Part shown: one piece after another, positions 25,928 through 33,905 of the stretch | Numbering within the stretch: position 1 is the stretch's first letter | Layout: every line of letters begins with the position of its first letter | Source of the DNA: Bradyrhizobium sp. 138 | Lineage (GTDB): Bacteria > Pseudomonadota > Alphaproteobacteria > Rhizobiales > Xanthobacteraceae | DNA length: 64,000 nt | Reading direction: 5' to 3' | NCBI RefSeq assembly: GCF_023074075.1 | Contig: NZ_JADPKT010000074.1 | Coordinates: forward strand, 1 to 64,000 | Notes under the pieces: model-generated | The model's input: only the letters and a program-made list of their open reading frames with translations | What the model was told of the DNA's origin: nothing | Databases searched by the model: none | Program-made: the position numbers and the translations under genes

Positions 25928-27319
25928 GTGAACTCTTCACCAAGCTCGACGCTTTCGCCCAAAGCCAATCGCGACCTGTTCGATCAGTCCGCGCTCTCCG
26001 ATCTCGCGCAGCGGCTGGTCGAGGCGGCCAGGCGCGCCGGCGCAGACGCGGCCGACGCCGTCGCGGTGCGCGGCGTCTCGCAAGGCGTCGAGGTGCGGGA
26101 CGGCCGCGTCGAGGAATCCGAGCGCTCCGAGGGCGACGATGTCGGCCTGCGCGTGCTGGTCGGCCAGCGCCAGGCGGTGGTCTCCACCAACGACGTCAGC
26201 GGCGATGCCGTCACCAAGCTCGCCGAACGCGCGGTCGCGATGGCGCGCGTGGCGCCCGACGACAAATATGTCGGCCTCGCCGATGTCACTCTGCTCGCGC
26301 GCGATTTCCCCGATCTCGACCTGCTCGATCCCAATATTCCCGCGACCTTGGAGCTCGAGCGCCGCGCGCTCGCGGCCGAAGCTGCGGCGCTCGGCGTGAA
26401 GGGCGTGACCAAGTCCGGCGGCGCCTCGGCCTCATCAGGCATGGGCGGCATGGTGCTGGTCACCTCGACCGGCTTCCATGGCTCTTATTTGCGCTCCAGC
26501 CAGGGCATCTCGGCCACTGCCATCTCGGGCGAAGGCACCGGCATGGAGCGCGATTACGACTTCACCTCGGCGCCGCATGCCGCCGATCTGTTGTCGCCGG
26601 AAGCCGTCGGCCGCTCCGCCGGTGAGCGCACCGTGGCGCGCTCCAATCCGCGCAAGGTCGAGACCTGCAAGGTGCCCGTCGTGTTCGATCCGCGCGTTGC
26701 CGGCTCCCTGGTCGGCCATGTCGTCGGCGCCATCAATGGCGCCTCGATCGCGCGCAAGACCAGCTTTTTGAAGGACAAGCTCGGCCAGCAGCTGTTTGCG
26801 AAGAACATCCGCATCATCGACGATCCCCTGCGCAAGCGCGGCCTGCGCTCGCAGACCTTCGACGCCGAGGGCGTCGCGGTGAAGAAGATCGCGCTGGTCG
26901 ACGAGGGCGTGCTGACGACCTGGCTGCTCGACTGCGCCACCGCGCGCGAGCTCGGCCTCACCACCACCGGTCACGCCCATCGCGGCGTCTCGTCCTCGCC
27001 GTCACCGGGCCCTTACAACCTGCATCTCGAGCCCGGCACACCGAGCCCGGCCGAATTGATCTCCGACATCAAGCAGGGTTTCTACGTCACCGATCTGATC
27101 GGCTCCGGCGTGAACGGCGTCACCGGCGATTACAGCCGCGGCGCCTCCGGCTTCTGGATCGAGAACGGCGAGATCACCTATCCCGTCAGCGAGGTCACGA
27201 TCGCCGGCCATCTGTTCGAGATCTTCAAGTCGATGCAGCCGGCGAACAATCTCGAGTTTCGCTACGGCATCAATGCGCCGACGGTGCGCATCGAGGGTTT
27301 GACGCTTGGCGGACGTTGA
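25928..27319 (+). CDS. pmbA: TldD/PmbA family metalloprotease PmbA
   Basis: A 463-residue PmbA-type subunit. TldD/PmbA proteins form a protease complex acting on small peptides such as microcin precursors and CcdA. Recognisable parts are GVSQGVEVRDGRVEESERSE, the DVGLRVLVG block, and the C-terminal RGASGFWIENGEITYPVSEVT and IEGLTLGG. I use the GTG at 25928 (agga eight bases before it); a GTG at 25886 would add 14 residues. It heads the run of genes to lpxK. Confidence 0.9.
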   Translation: MNSSPSSTLSPKANRDLFDQSALSDLAQRLVEAARRAGADAADAVAVRGVSQGVEVRDGRVEESERSEGDDVGLRVLVGQRQAVVSTNDVSGDAVTKLAERAVAMARVAPDDKYVGLADVTLLARDFPDLDLLDPNIPATLELERRALAAEAAALGVKGVTKSGGASASSGMGGMVLVTSTGFHGSYLRSSQGISATAISGEGTGMERDYDFTSAPHAADLLSPEAVGRSAGERTVARSNPRKVETCKVPVVFDPRVAGSLVGHVVGAINGASIARKTSFLKDKLGQQLFAKNIRIIDDPLRKRGLRSQTFDAEGVAVKKIALVDEGVLTTWLLDCATARELGLTTTGHAHRGVSSSPSPGPYNLHLEPGTPSPAELISDIKQGFYVTDLIGSGVNGVTGDYSRGASGFWIENGEITYPVSEVTIAGHLFEIFKSMQPANNLEFRYGINAPTVRIEGLTLGGR

Positions 27320-28124
27320 CGCGAACTCTCCTGACGAAACCATCCTGATGCGCGACGCGGCGCTGCTGCGAGATACGGTGCGGGAAGCGGGCGCGCTGGC
27401 GCAGTCGATGTTCCGCACCGAGCTGAAGAAGTGGATCAAGGGCGCCTCCTCGCCGGTGTCGGAAGCCGACATCGCCGTCAACGATCTGCTCGAAACGCGC
27501 CTGCGCGCGGCGACGCCGGATTATGGCTGGCTCTCCGAGGAAAGCGCCGACGACGCGGCGCGGCTGTCGCGGCGGCTGACCTGGATCGTCGATCCCATCG
27601 ACGGCACGCGCAACTATCTCGGCGGCCATGACGAATGGTGCGTCAGCGTCGCGCTGGTCGAGGACGCAGCGCCCGTGCTCGCGGCGGTGTTTGCACCGGC
27701 CAGCGACGAGTTCTTCTTCGCCGCACGCGGCCAGGGCACCACGCTCAACGGCGCAGCCGTGCAGGCTTCGCCTGGATCGGCGCTCGACTTTTCCCGTGTC
27801 GCCGGCCCGAAACCGCTGGTCGAGCGGCTCGACAGTTCGGGCCGCGAGATCAAGCTGCATCCGCGAATCGGCTCGCTCGCGCTGCGCCTGTGCCGGGTCG
27901 CCCATGGCGCGCTGGATGCGGCTTTTGCGGGGGGCAACAGCCACGATTGGGACCTTGCGGCGGCCGATTTGATCGTGCAGGAAGCGGGTGGTAGGATGAG
28001 CGACCTCTCCGGAGAACCCATCCTCTATAACCGCCGGGAAGTGGCGCACGGGGTGCTGGTGGCAGCGGGGCGCGATCGTCATGCGGGCATTGTCGCGCAT
28101 TTTCGAAACCGTCCCTTAGCCTAA
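27306..28124 (+). CDS. Inositol-monophosphatase family protein (CysQ-like)
   Basis: A 272-residue metal-dependent phosphatase. The three signature elements are present: LSEESADD, DPIDGTRNYL and HDWDLAAADLI, which supply the magnesium ligands. The substrate may be inositol phosphate, 3'-phosphoadenosine phosphate or another sugar phosphate; the sequence does not decide. It starts with TTG inside the end of pmbA (14-base overlap), preceded by gaggg. Confidence 0.85.
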   Translation: MADVDANSPDETILMRDAALLRDTVREAGALAQSMFRTELKKWIKGASSPVSEADIAVNDLLETRLRAATPDYGWLSEESADDAARLSRRLTWIVDPIDGTRNYLGGHDEWCVSVALVEDAAPVLAAVFAPASDEFFFAARGQGTTLNGAAVQASPGSALDFSRVAGPKPLVERLDSSGREIKLHPRIGSLALRLCRVAHGALDAAFAGGNSHDWDLAAADLIVQEAGGRMSDLSGEPILYNRREVAHGVLVAAGRDRHAGIVAHFRNRPLA

Positions 28125-28186
28125 GGCGCTTTTCGTCGTGCTTCTCGAACACTGCTTTGCCGGGCAGCCCCTTAGGAACAGAACTC

Positions 28187-28429
28187 ATGCCAGATAGTGC
28201 CCCGCAACAACTGCTTCACCTCGTCATCGGCGGCGAGCTCGTCGATCTCGAGAAAAACGTCTTCAAGAACCTCGACGACGTCGAGATCGTCGGCCTCTAT
28301 CCGAACTATGCCACCGCCCACGCCGCCTGGCGGGCCAAGGCGCAGAGCACGGTCGACAATGCGCAGATGCGCTATTTCATCGTTCATCTCCACCGGCTGC
28401 TCGACCCCAATCAAGAACCGGCGCGTTGA
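28187..28429 (+). CDS. DUF4170 domain protein
   Basis: An 80-residue protein (LLHLVIGGELVDLEKNVFKN, VGLYPNYATAHAAWRAKAQ) of the DUF4170 family, which in alphaproteobacteria sits beside Kdo transferase genes. The function is unknown. Its start has tagga nine bases upstream. Its stop overlaps the next start, so it belongs to the lipid A/Kdo operon. Confidence 0.85.
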   Translation: MPDSAPQQLLHLVIGGELVDLEKNVFKNLDDVEIVGLYPNYATAHAAWRAKAQSTVDNAQMRYFIVHLHRLLDPNQEPAR

Positions 28430-29139
28430 AAAAACTGCTTCGCAATACGCTGCGAAGCAGCTGGTTTCAGCGTGCCGTCGGGGTTCTGGCGGCCGAATAT
28501 CTGCGTCTGGTCTGGCGGACCAACAAGTTCACATTCGATCCGCCCGATGTCTATGACATCGTCGAGCCGCAAATCCCGGCGATCTTCGCCTTCTGGCACG
28601 GCCAGCATTTCCTCACTCCCTTCATCAAGAACAAGGATTCCTACCGGGCCAAGGTGCTGATCTCCCGTCACCGCGACGGCGAGTTCAACGCCATCGCGGT
28701 GGAGCGGCTCGGCATCGGTCTGATCCGCGGTTCCGGCGATCATGGCAGCGCGTTCCACCGCAAGGGCGGCGTCGGCGCCTTCAAGGAAATGGTGCGGACG
28801 CTCCAGGACGGCTGTAATGTCGCGCTGACCGCCGATGTCCCCAAGCGCGCGCGCGTGGCCGGGCTCGGCATCATCATGCTGGCACGGGAATCGGGGCGGC
28901 CGATCATGCCTTTCGCGATGGCGACCAGCCGCTTCATCCGGCTGAAGAACTGGGACCGCACCACCATCAACCTGCCATTCGGGCGGGGCGCATTGGTCGG
29001 CATCAAGGAAATCCACGTGCCACCGGATGCCGACGCGGCCACGATGGAAGCGCTGCGGCTGGAGCTGGAAGAGACGTTGAACGAGGCGACCCGCCGCGCC
29101 TACGCGCAGCTCGGCCGCCCAGGGCTTCAAGATGCCTAA
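28426..29139 (+). CDS. DUF374 lysophospholipid-acyltransferase-like protein
   Basis: A 237-residue DUF374 protein related to acyltransferases of the LPLAT superfamily. AFWHGQHFLTPF, ISRHRDGEFNA, RGSGDHGSAFHRKGG and LTADVPKRARVAG are the conserved blocks. It begins with TTG overlapping the previous stop (TTGA) and overlaps waaA by eight bases. Position between DUF4170 and waaA suggests a role in lipid A or Kdo-lipid handling; this is inference from context. Confidence 0.85.
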   Translation: MKKLLRNTLRSSWFQRAVGVLAAEYLRLVWRTNKFTFDPPDVYDIVEPQIPAIFAFWHGQHFLTPFIKNKDSYRAKVLISRHRDGEFNAIAVERLGIGLIRGSGDHGSAFHRKGGVGAFKEMVRTLQDGCNVALTADVPKRARVAGLGIIMLARESGRPIMPFAMATSRFIRLKNWDRTTINLPFGRGALVGIKEIHVPPDADAATMEALRLELEETLNEATRRAYAQLGRPGLQDA

Positions 29140-30448
29140 ATCGCTGCCCATTGCGCTGCCGATCACGCTGCGGATGTATCGGCGCCTGGCCTCCGGCCTG
29201 GTGCCGCTCGCGCCCGCGTTGATCAAGCGGCGGCTGAAGCAGGGCAAGGAGGACCCCGCGCGCGTCGGCGAGCGGCGGGGCCTGTCGCGCGACGTGCGGC
29301 CGCATGGCCCGCTGGTCTGGATCCACGGCGCCAGTGTCGGCGAGGTGCTGGCCGCCGCCGCCTTGATCGAGCGCCTGCGCGATCTCAATCTGCGCATCCT
29401 GCTTACCTCGGGCACCGTCACCTCGGCTGCCGTGGTCGCAAAGCGCTTTCCGCCCGACGTCATCCATCAATACGTGCCGTACGACTCGCCGCGCTATGTC
29501 GCGCGCTTCCTCGACCATTGGAAGCCGTCGCTGGCGCTGTTCATCGAATCCGATCTGTGGCCGAACCTGATCCTGGCCGGCGCAGTGCGCCGCGTGCCGA
29601 TGGTGCTGATCAACGGGCGGATGTCGCCGCGCTCCTTCCCGCGCTGGCGGCGCATGCGCGGCACCATCTCGGCGCTGCTGTCGCGCTTCGACATTTGTCT
29701 CGCGCAGTCGAAGATTGATGCCGAACGTTTCTCCGCGCTCGGCGGCCGCGACGTCGTCACCACGGGCAACCTCAAGCTCGACGTGCCGGCACCACCGGCC
29801 GATGCCGCCAAGCTCGAACGGCTGATGGCGGTGACGCGCGGGCGGCCGATCATCGTCGCGGCCTCGACCCATCCGGGCGAGGACGAGATGCTGGTCGCGG
29901 CGCATCGCAGTCTCCTCGGCTTCTTCCCGCAGCTGCTCACCGTGATCGTGCCGCGGCATCCCGATCGCGGCTCGTCGATCGCAGGCCAGATCACGGCCTC
30001 CGGCCTGAAGCCCGCGTTGCGCTCACGCGAAGAGCTGCCGACCGCGACCACCGACATTTATGTCGCCGACACCATGGGTGAGCTCGGCCTGTTCTATCGC
30101 CTCTCGCCCATCGTGTTCATGGGCGGATCGCTGATCCGCCATGGCGGGCAGAACCCGATCGAGGCGATCAAGCTAGGTGCCGCCATCGTCCATGGCCCGC
30201 ACGTCTTCAACTTCGCCGATGTGTTCGAGGCGCTCGATGCGAGCGGCGGGGCGCGGCAGGCCGACACGCAGGAGGCGCTGGTCAAGCAGCTCGGCCAGTT
30301 GCTGGCCGACCCCGCCCTGCGCGACAAGATGCAGCGCGCAGGCACCGGCGTGGTCGAGCAGCTCGGCGGCGCGCTCGATCGCACCATGACCGCGCTCGAG
30401 CCCTATCTGCTGCAATTGCGGATCGAGATGGGGGCCGCCAATGCGTGA
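29132..30448 (+). CDS. waaA: 3-deoxy-D-manno-octulosonic acid transferase WaaA (KdtA)
   Basis: A 438-residue GT-B glycosyltransferase that adds Kdo to lipid A precursor at the inner membrane. The N-terminal half has VWIHGASVGEVLAA, with the presumed catalytic Glu, and FIESDLWPNLI. The C-terminal half has ASTHPGEDEML, VPRHPDR, FMGGSLIRHGGQNPIEA and GPHVFNF. It overlaps both neighbours by eight bases. Confidence 0.95.
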   Translation: MPKSLPIALPITLRMYRRLASGLVPLAPALIKRRLKQGKEDPARVGERRGLSRDVRPHGPLVWIHGASVGEVLAAAALIERLRDLNLRILLTSGTVTSAAVVAKRFPPDVIHQYVPYDSPRYVARFLDHWKPSLALFIESDLWPNLILAGAVRRVPMVLINGRMSPRSFPRWRRMRGTISALLSRFDICLAQSKIDAERFSALGGRDVVTTGNLKLDVPAPPADAAKLERLMAVTRGRPIIVAASTHPGEDEMLVAAHRSLLGFFPQLLTVIVPRHPDRGSSIAGQITASGLKPALRSREELPTATTDIYVADTMGELGLFYRLSPIVFMGGSLIRHGGQNPIEAIKLGAAIVHGPHVFNFADVFEALDASGGARQADTQEALVKQLGQLLADPALRDKMQRAGTGVVEQLGGALDRTMTALEPYLLQLRIEMGAANA

Positions 30449-31457
30449 GCCGGCCTTCTGGTACCGGCCTCGCTCCTTCATGTCGTATGCGTTGCAGCCG
30501 CTGGGGCTGCTCTACGGCGCGATCACCGAACGGCGCATGCTGCGCCAAGGCCTCGATGCCGGCATTCCCGTGATCTGTGTCGGCAATTACCATGTCGGCG
30601 GCGCCGGCAAGACGCCGACCGTGCTGGCACTGACCAAGCTGCTGCGCGAGCTCGGCGAGACGCCGGTGGTGCTCAGCCGCGGCTATGGCGGACGCCTGAA
30701 AGGCCCGGTCATGGCCGACCGCACCCGCCATACCGCGGCCGACATCGGCGACGAGCCGCTGATGATGGCGCGCGACGTCCCGGTCGCGGTCGCGCGTGAC
30801 CGTCTCAACGGTGTCGCGCTGGCGAAGTCGCAAGGCGCCACAATGATCCTGATGGACGACGGCTTTCAGAACCCGCGCCTCTTCAAGGACGCCTCGCTGA
30901 TCGTGATCGACAGCGAGCGCGGCCTCGGCAATTGCGAGGTGTTTCCCGCCGGTCCCTTGCGCGCGCCGCTGAAGACGCAGCTTGCGCGCACCGACGCGCT
31001 GGTGCTGATCGGCGATGGGCGCGCCGCCAACGACGTTGCGGCAGAGCTTGCCAAGCGCGACAAGCCGGAGCTGCGCGCGCGGTTGAAGCCGGATGCGGCC
31101 TCGCTCGCGCAACTGTTCGGCAAGCGGGTTCTCGCCTTCGCCGGCATCGGCGATCCCGAGCGCTTCTTCCGCACCCTTCGTGCCAGCGGCGTCGACGTCG
31201 TGCGCACGCGCCCCTTTGCCGACCACCACATGTTCTCGCGCGAGGAGATCGCAACGCTTGCAGCGGACGCCCGGCGCGAGCAGCTCACGCTGGTGACGAC
31301 GGAAAAGGACCTCGCACGCCTGCGCGGCAGCGAGGGCCTACCGGACGGCATCGTGCCGTTCGCCGTCCAGCTCGAGTTCGACGAACCGGTCAAGCTCCGG
31401 CAATTGATCAGCGACCATCTCTACAGGGCGCGCGAGCGCAGGTTTTCCAGGCGGTGA
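30441..31457 (+). CDS. lpxK: Tetraacyldisaccharide 4'-kinase LpxK
   Basis: A 338-residue membrane-associated kinase that phosphorylates the lipid A disaccharide at position 4'. The P-loop GGAGKTP lies near residue 55, followed by LSRGYGG, GDEPLMMA, MDDGFQNP and the C-terminal TTEKDLARL. It is the last gene of the run; a repeat begins four bases after its stop. Confidence 0.95.
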   Translation: MREPAFWYRPRSFMSYALQPLGLLYGAITERRMLRQGLDAGIPVICVGNYHVGGAGKTPTVLALTKLLRELGETPVVLSRGYGGRLKGPVMADRTRHTAADIGDEPLMMARDVPVAVARDRLNGVALAKSQGATMILMDDGFQNPRLFKDASLIVIDSERGLGNCEVFPAGPLRAPLKTQLARTDALVLIGDGRAANDVAAELAKRDKPELRARLKPDAASLAQLFGKRVLAFAGIGDPERFFRTLRASGVDVVRTRPFADHHMFSREEIATLAADARREQLTLVTTEKDLARLRGSEGLPDGIVPFAVQLEFDEPVKLRQLISDHLYRARERRFSRR

Positions 31458-31460
31458 TTC

Positions 31461-31602
31461 CGTAGGGTGGGTTAGCTCCGCGACTGCGCGAAGCGGAGGA
31501 GCGGGGCGTAACCCGCCATCTTCGTCTCGCATGCGCTGATAAATGGCGGGTTACGCCGAGTAGATGCGCTTCGCACATCTGCCCAGCTAACCCGCCCTAC
31601 GG
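31461..31602. repeat. GTAGGGTGGG repeat, copy 3 (variant)
   Basis: It starts cgtagggtgggttagctccgc and ends agctaacccgccctacgg, with an inner copy of the same pairing (gcgtaacccgcca / tggcgggttacgc at 31505-31556). It is a longer, compound member of the family, right after lpxK. Confidence 0.8.
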
Positions 31603-31677
31603 CACCTCCCGCGGTTCATCATTCAGGCGGCATTCATCGCAAAACGCCTATCGATCTCCGGCGATCAGGAGAATTCG

Positions 31678-31986
31678 ATGAAACTGCCGTCCGCAGCCGT
31701 CGCCGCCAGCCTTGTGTGTCTGATGATTGCGCCGGTGTTGGCACAATCGCCCGCGCCGACGGCAAGTCCGACCGCCACCGTGCCGGTTCCCGCGACCAAA
31801 CGCGTGACGTGTCTTGCCACGACGGCAAGCCTGAAAGGGCAGGACAAGCGCGACCAGCTACAGCTCTGCCTGGCGCAGGCGCGGCTCGATTGCCTGAAGC
31901 AGGCGATTGATCAGAAGATCGTCGGGGAAAGCAGGAAGAGTTTTATCAAGACCTGCGTGGGCAGCGATGCGACCGAGCCGCAATAG
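31678..31986 (+). CDS. Small secreted PsiF-like protein
   Basis: A 102-residue exported protein. Signal peptide residues 1-22 (ending PVLAQ), a Pro/Thr/Ala linker, then two Cys-bounded repeats, CLATTASLKGQDKRDQLQLC and a second ending IVGESRKSFIKTC. Both resemble the PsiF repeat (LKGxxRxxFMxxC) of phosphate-starvation proteins. Function is unknown. The strong site aggag precedes the ATG. Confidence 0.65.
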   Translation: MKLPSAAVAASLVCLMIAPVLAQSPAPTASPTATVPVPATKRVTCLATTASLKGQDKRDQLQLCLAQARLDCLKQAIDQKIVGESRKSFIKTCVGSDATEPQ

Positions 31987-32020
31987 CCGAACCATGCCAA
32001 GAGCTCGATCTTGTAGGTCT

Positions 32021-32113
32021 CGTAGGGTGGGCAAAGGCGCAAAGCGCCGTGCCCACGGTCTCTTCGCAATCGAGGCAATCAACGTGGGCACGCTTCGCTT
32101 TGCCCACCCTACG
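32021..32113. repeat. GTAGGGTGGGC repeat, copy 4
   Basis: It runs from cgtagggtgggcaaaggcgc to cgctttgcccaccctacg. It lies between the PsiF-like gene and the convergent DUF2093 gene. Confidence 0.85.
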
Positions 32114-32134
32114 AGATTTACGAGAGCCGAGGCA

Positions 32135-32365
32135 TCACGATTGCTGCGGTTTCGGCGCGCCGGGAAAATGCCGCTGCAGCACGGCGGCCGGGGTGGCGTA
32201 GGCCTCCTGCAGATCCACGCTCCAGTACTTCAGCTCGTCGAGCGGAATGCGCGTGTCGGTGATGGCGCAGCGCACGAAGGTCCCCGGCGAGATCACGCGG
32301 AAGTCGCCGTCGAGATATTGCACTTGCGCTTCGCCATGGCCCGAGGGGCCGAACTTGTTGAGCAC
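32135..32365 (-). CDS. DUF2093 domain protein
   Basis: A 76-residue protein with the DUF2093 pattern (NKFGPSGHGEAQVQYLDGDF, RCAITDTRIPLDELKYWSV, QEAYATPAAVLQRH). Its function is unknown. I start it at the GTG at 32365, preceded at ten bases by ggag, because the conserved region begins there; the frame is open further upstream. In many relatives this gene lies next to xseA, which is 1.5 kb away here. Confidence 0.8.
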   Translation of the reverse strand: MLNKFGPSGHGEAQVQYLDGDFRVISPGTFVRCAITDTRIPLDELKYWSVDLQEAYATPAAVLQRHFPGAPKPQQS

Positions 32366-32560
32366 GGTCGAAAGTCTCCGTGGAAGGCCGCTCCGCCGAA
32401 AAATCTTGGAGGGCACGATGTGTTGGACGGGATGTAGCATAGATAGGGCGGCTTGTCCGCCCGGTAAACCCACCGGTTTGTGATGTTTTGCCGCCGTTTC
32501 CGCGTGATAATGCTCAGCCGAAAGTTCGTTGGTTCCGGCACCCTCCTACGGCAGAGTCCG

Positions 32561-33385
32561 ATGCGCCTTCGACTGACCGCCCTGCTGCTGACGTTGCTGA
32601 TGTCGACCGCGCGCGCCGCGCCGGCGCCGCAGCCGGTCGAGATTCCGCTGGCGTCCGGCGTCCTCCATGCGCAGCTCTACAGGCCTGAAGGTGCGGGGCC
32701 GTTTCCGACCGTGATCGCGCTGCATGGTTGCGGCGGGCTCGGTGACCATTCCGGTCCCGTGCTGCCGCGCTATCGCGACTGGGCCGAGCGCCTACTTCGG
32801 GCGGGCAATGCCGTGCTCTTGCCCGACAGCTACGGCTCGCGCGAGCTCGGGCCGCAATGCCGCGTCAAGGACATGCACGTCAAGGCGCGGCGTGAGCGCG
32901 TCACTGACGTCGCAGCATCGCGCGCCTGGCTGATGAAGCAGCCTTGGGTGGCGCGCGACCGCGTCAGCCTGATGGGCTGGGCCAATGGCGCGAGCGCGCT
33001 GCTCTGGGCCGTGCGTCCGCAGAGCGCGGCGCGCGATCCGGGCCCCGATTTCCGCGCGGCGATTGCGTTCTATCCGGACTGCCGGATTTCCGCCGGCCTC
33101 GGCTGGAGCACGCGGGTGCCGACCCTGGTGCTGATCGGCGCCGATGACGACGTCTCGTCTCCGCCGGCCTGCCGCCAGATGGTCGAGGGCGCGCATGGCC
33201 GCAGCGCGCTCGCGCGCATCGTGGTCTATCCCGGCGCCTATCACGATTTCGACCGCGCCAACACGCCACTGCACGCAGCCGCCGGCAGCAACGATGCCGC
33301 CGCGCCCGAGCGCGGCCATCTCGGCACGGATGCCGAGGCGCGCGCGCAGTCGCAGAAGCAAGTTGCGGAGTGGTTGGCGCGGTGA
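32561..33385 (+). CDS. Dienelactone-hydrolase-like secreted protein with altered nucleophile
   Basis: A 274-residue alpha/beta hydrolase. Signal peptide residues 1-20 (ending ARAA). The fold is clear: FPTVIALHGCGG, a nucleophile-elbow region SLMGWANGAS, an acid at IGADDD (196-197) and His228 in PGAYHDFD. The elbow normally reads GWSNGG or GxCxG; here residue 141 is Ala (codon GCC), so the expected nucleophile is missing. It may be inactive or use another residue. The ATG at 32561 begins the signal peptide; an upstream in-frame ATG at 32480 is not favoured. Confidence 0.75.
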   Translation: MRLRLTALLLTLLMSTARAAPAPQPVEIPLASGVLHAQLYRPEGAGPFPTVIALHGCGGLGDHSGPVLPRYRDWAERLLRAGNAVLLPDSYGSRELGPQCRVKDMHVKARRERVTDVAASRAWLMKQPWVARDRVSLMGWANGASALLWAVRPQSAARDPGPDFRAAIAFYPDCRISAGLGWSTRVPTLVLIGADDDVSSPPACRQMVEGAHGRSALARIVVYPGAYHDFDRANTPLHAAAGSNDAAAPERGHLGTDAEARAQSQKQVAEWLAR

Positions 33386-33394
33386 TGAAGGTCC

Positions 33395-33467
33395 CGTAGC
33401 CCGGATGAGCGAAGCGATATCCGGGAGGGCCGGTCCCGCATGTCGCTGCGCTCATGCGGGCTACACG
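33395..33467. repeat. Dispersed repeat, GTAGCCCGGATGAGC family, copy 1
   Basis: It begins cgtagcccggatgagcgaagc and ends gctcatgcgggctacac, forming an imperfect hairpin. A second copy lies at 33798-33871. Confidence 0.75.
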
Positions 33468-33638
33468 CCCTACGCAAAGCGGGGCCGCCCGAGGAACAAA
33501 TTTGGGCGGACAGCCCCGCATCGACCACCGCCCTGCACGGAAAATGGCCGACGATGAATCTACGGGTTGCGCGCGGCCGCAGTTTCAGCCCGTGACGGCG
33601 CCTTAGTTCGACCACGATGTCGATTCAACGCAATCCTC

Positions 33639-33785
33639 ATGCGCAACCGCATCACTCTCTTCTCCTCCGCACTGGTCGTCTTCACCGTCGCGATCTTCCT
33701 CTACGAGGCCCATGCCGGCGCCCCCCAGCGCGCGGAACATTGCGGCTTCTGGACCTCGATCGACGCGGGGTTGTCCTGCCGGTAG
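33639..33785 (+). CDS. Possible 48-residue secreted peptide
   Basis: A short frame with a convincing signal sequence (LFSSALVVFTVAIFLYEAHA) and a 22-residue mature part with two cysteines (HCGFW and LSCR). The ribosome site is weak. It lies between two copies of one repeat family. It could be a real small exported peptide or an unexpressed frame. Confidence 0.4.
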   Translation: MRNRITLFSSALVVFTVAIFLYEAHAGAPQRAEHCGFWTSIDAGLSCR

Positions 33786-33797
33786 GCATGACGGCGC

Positions 33798-33871
33798 CGT
33801 AGCCCGGATGAGCGCAGCGACATCCGGGGCGACTGGTCCCGCATATCGCTTTGCTCATGCGGGCTACGCGC
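33798..33871. repeat. GTAGCCCGGATGAGC repeat, copy 2
   Basis: It runs from cgtagcccggatgagcgcagc to gctcatgcgggctacgcg, about 400 bases from copy 1 in the same orientation. Confidence 0.75.
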
Positions 33872-33886
33872 CGTTTCAGCGAACTC

Positions 33887-33905
33887 CGTCATTGCGAGCG
33901 TAGCC
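33887..33905. repeat. TCATTGCGAG repeat, truncated copy 3
   Basis: Only the left arm cgtcattgcgagcgtagcc remains, directly against the xseA stop codon at 33906. It looks like a partly deleted element. Confidence 0.55.
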
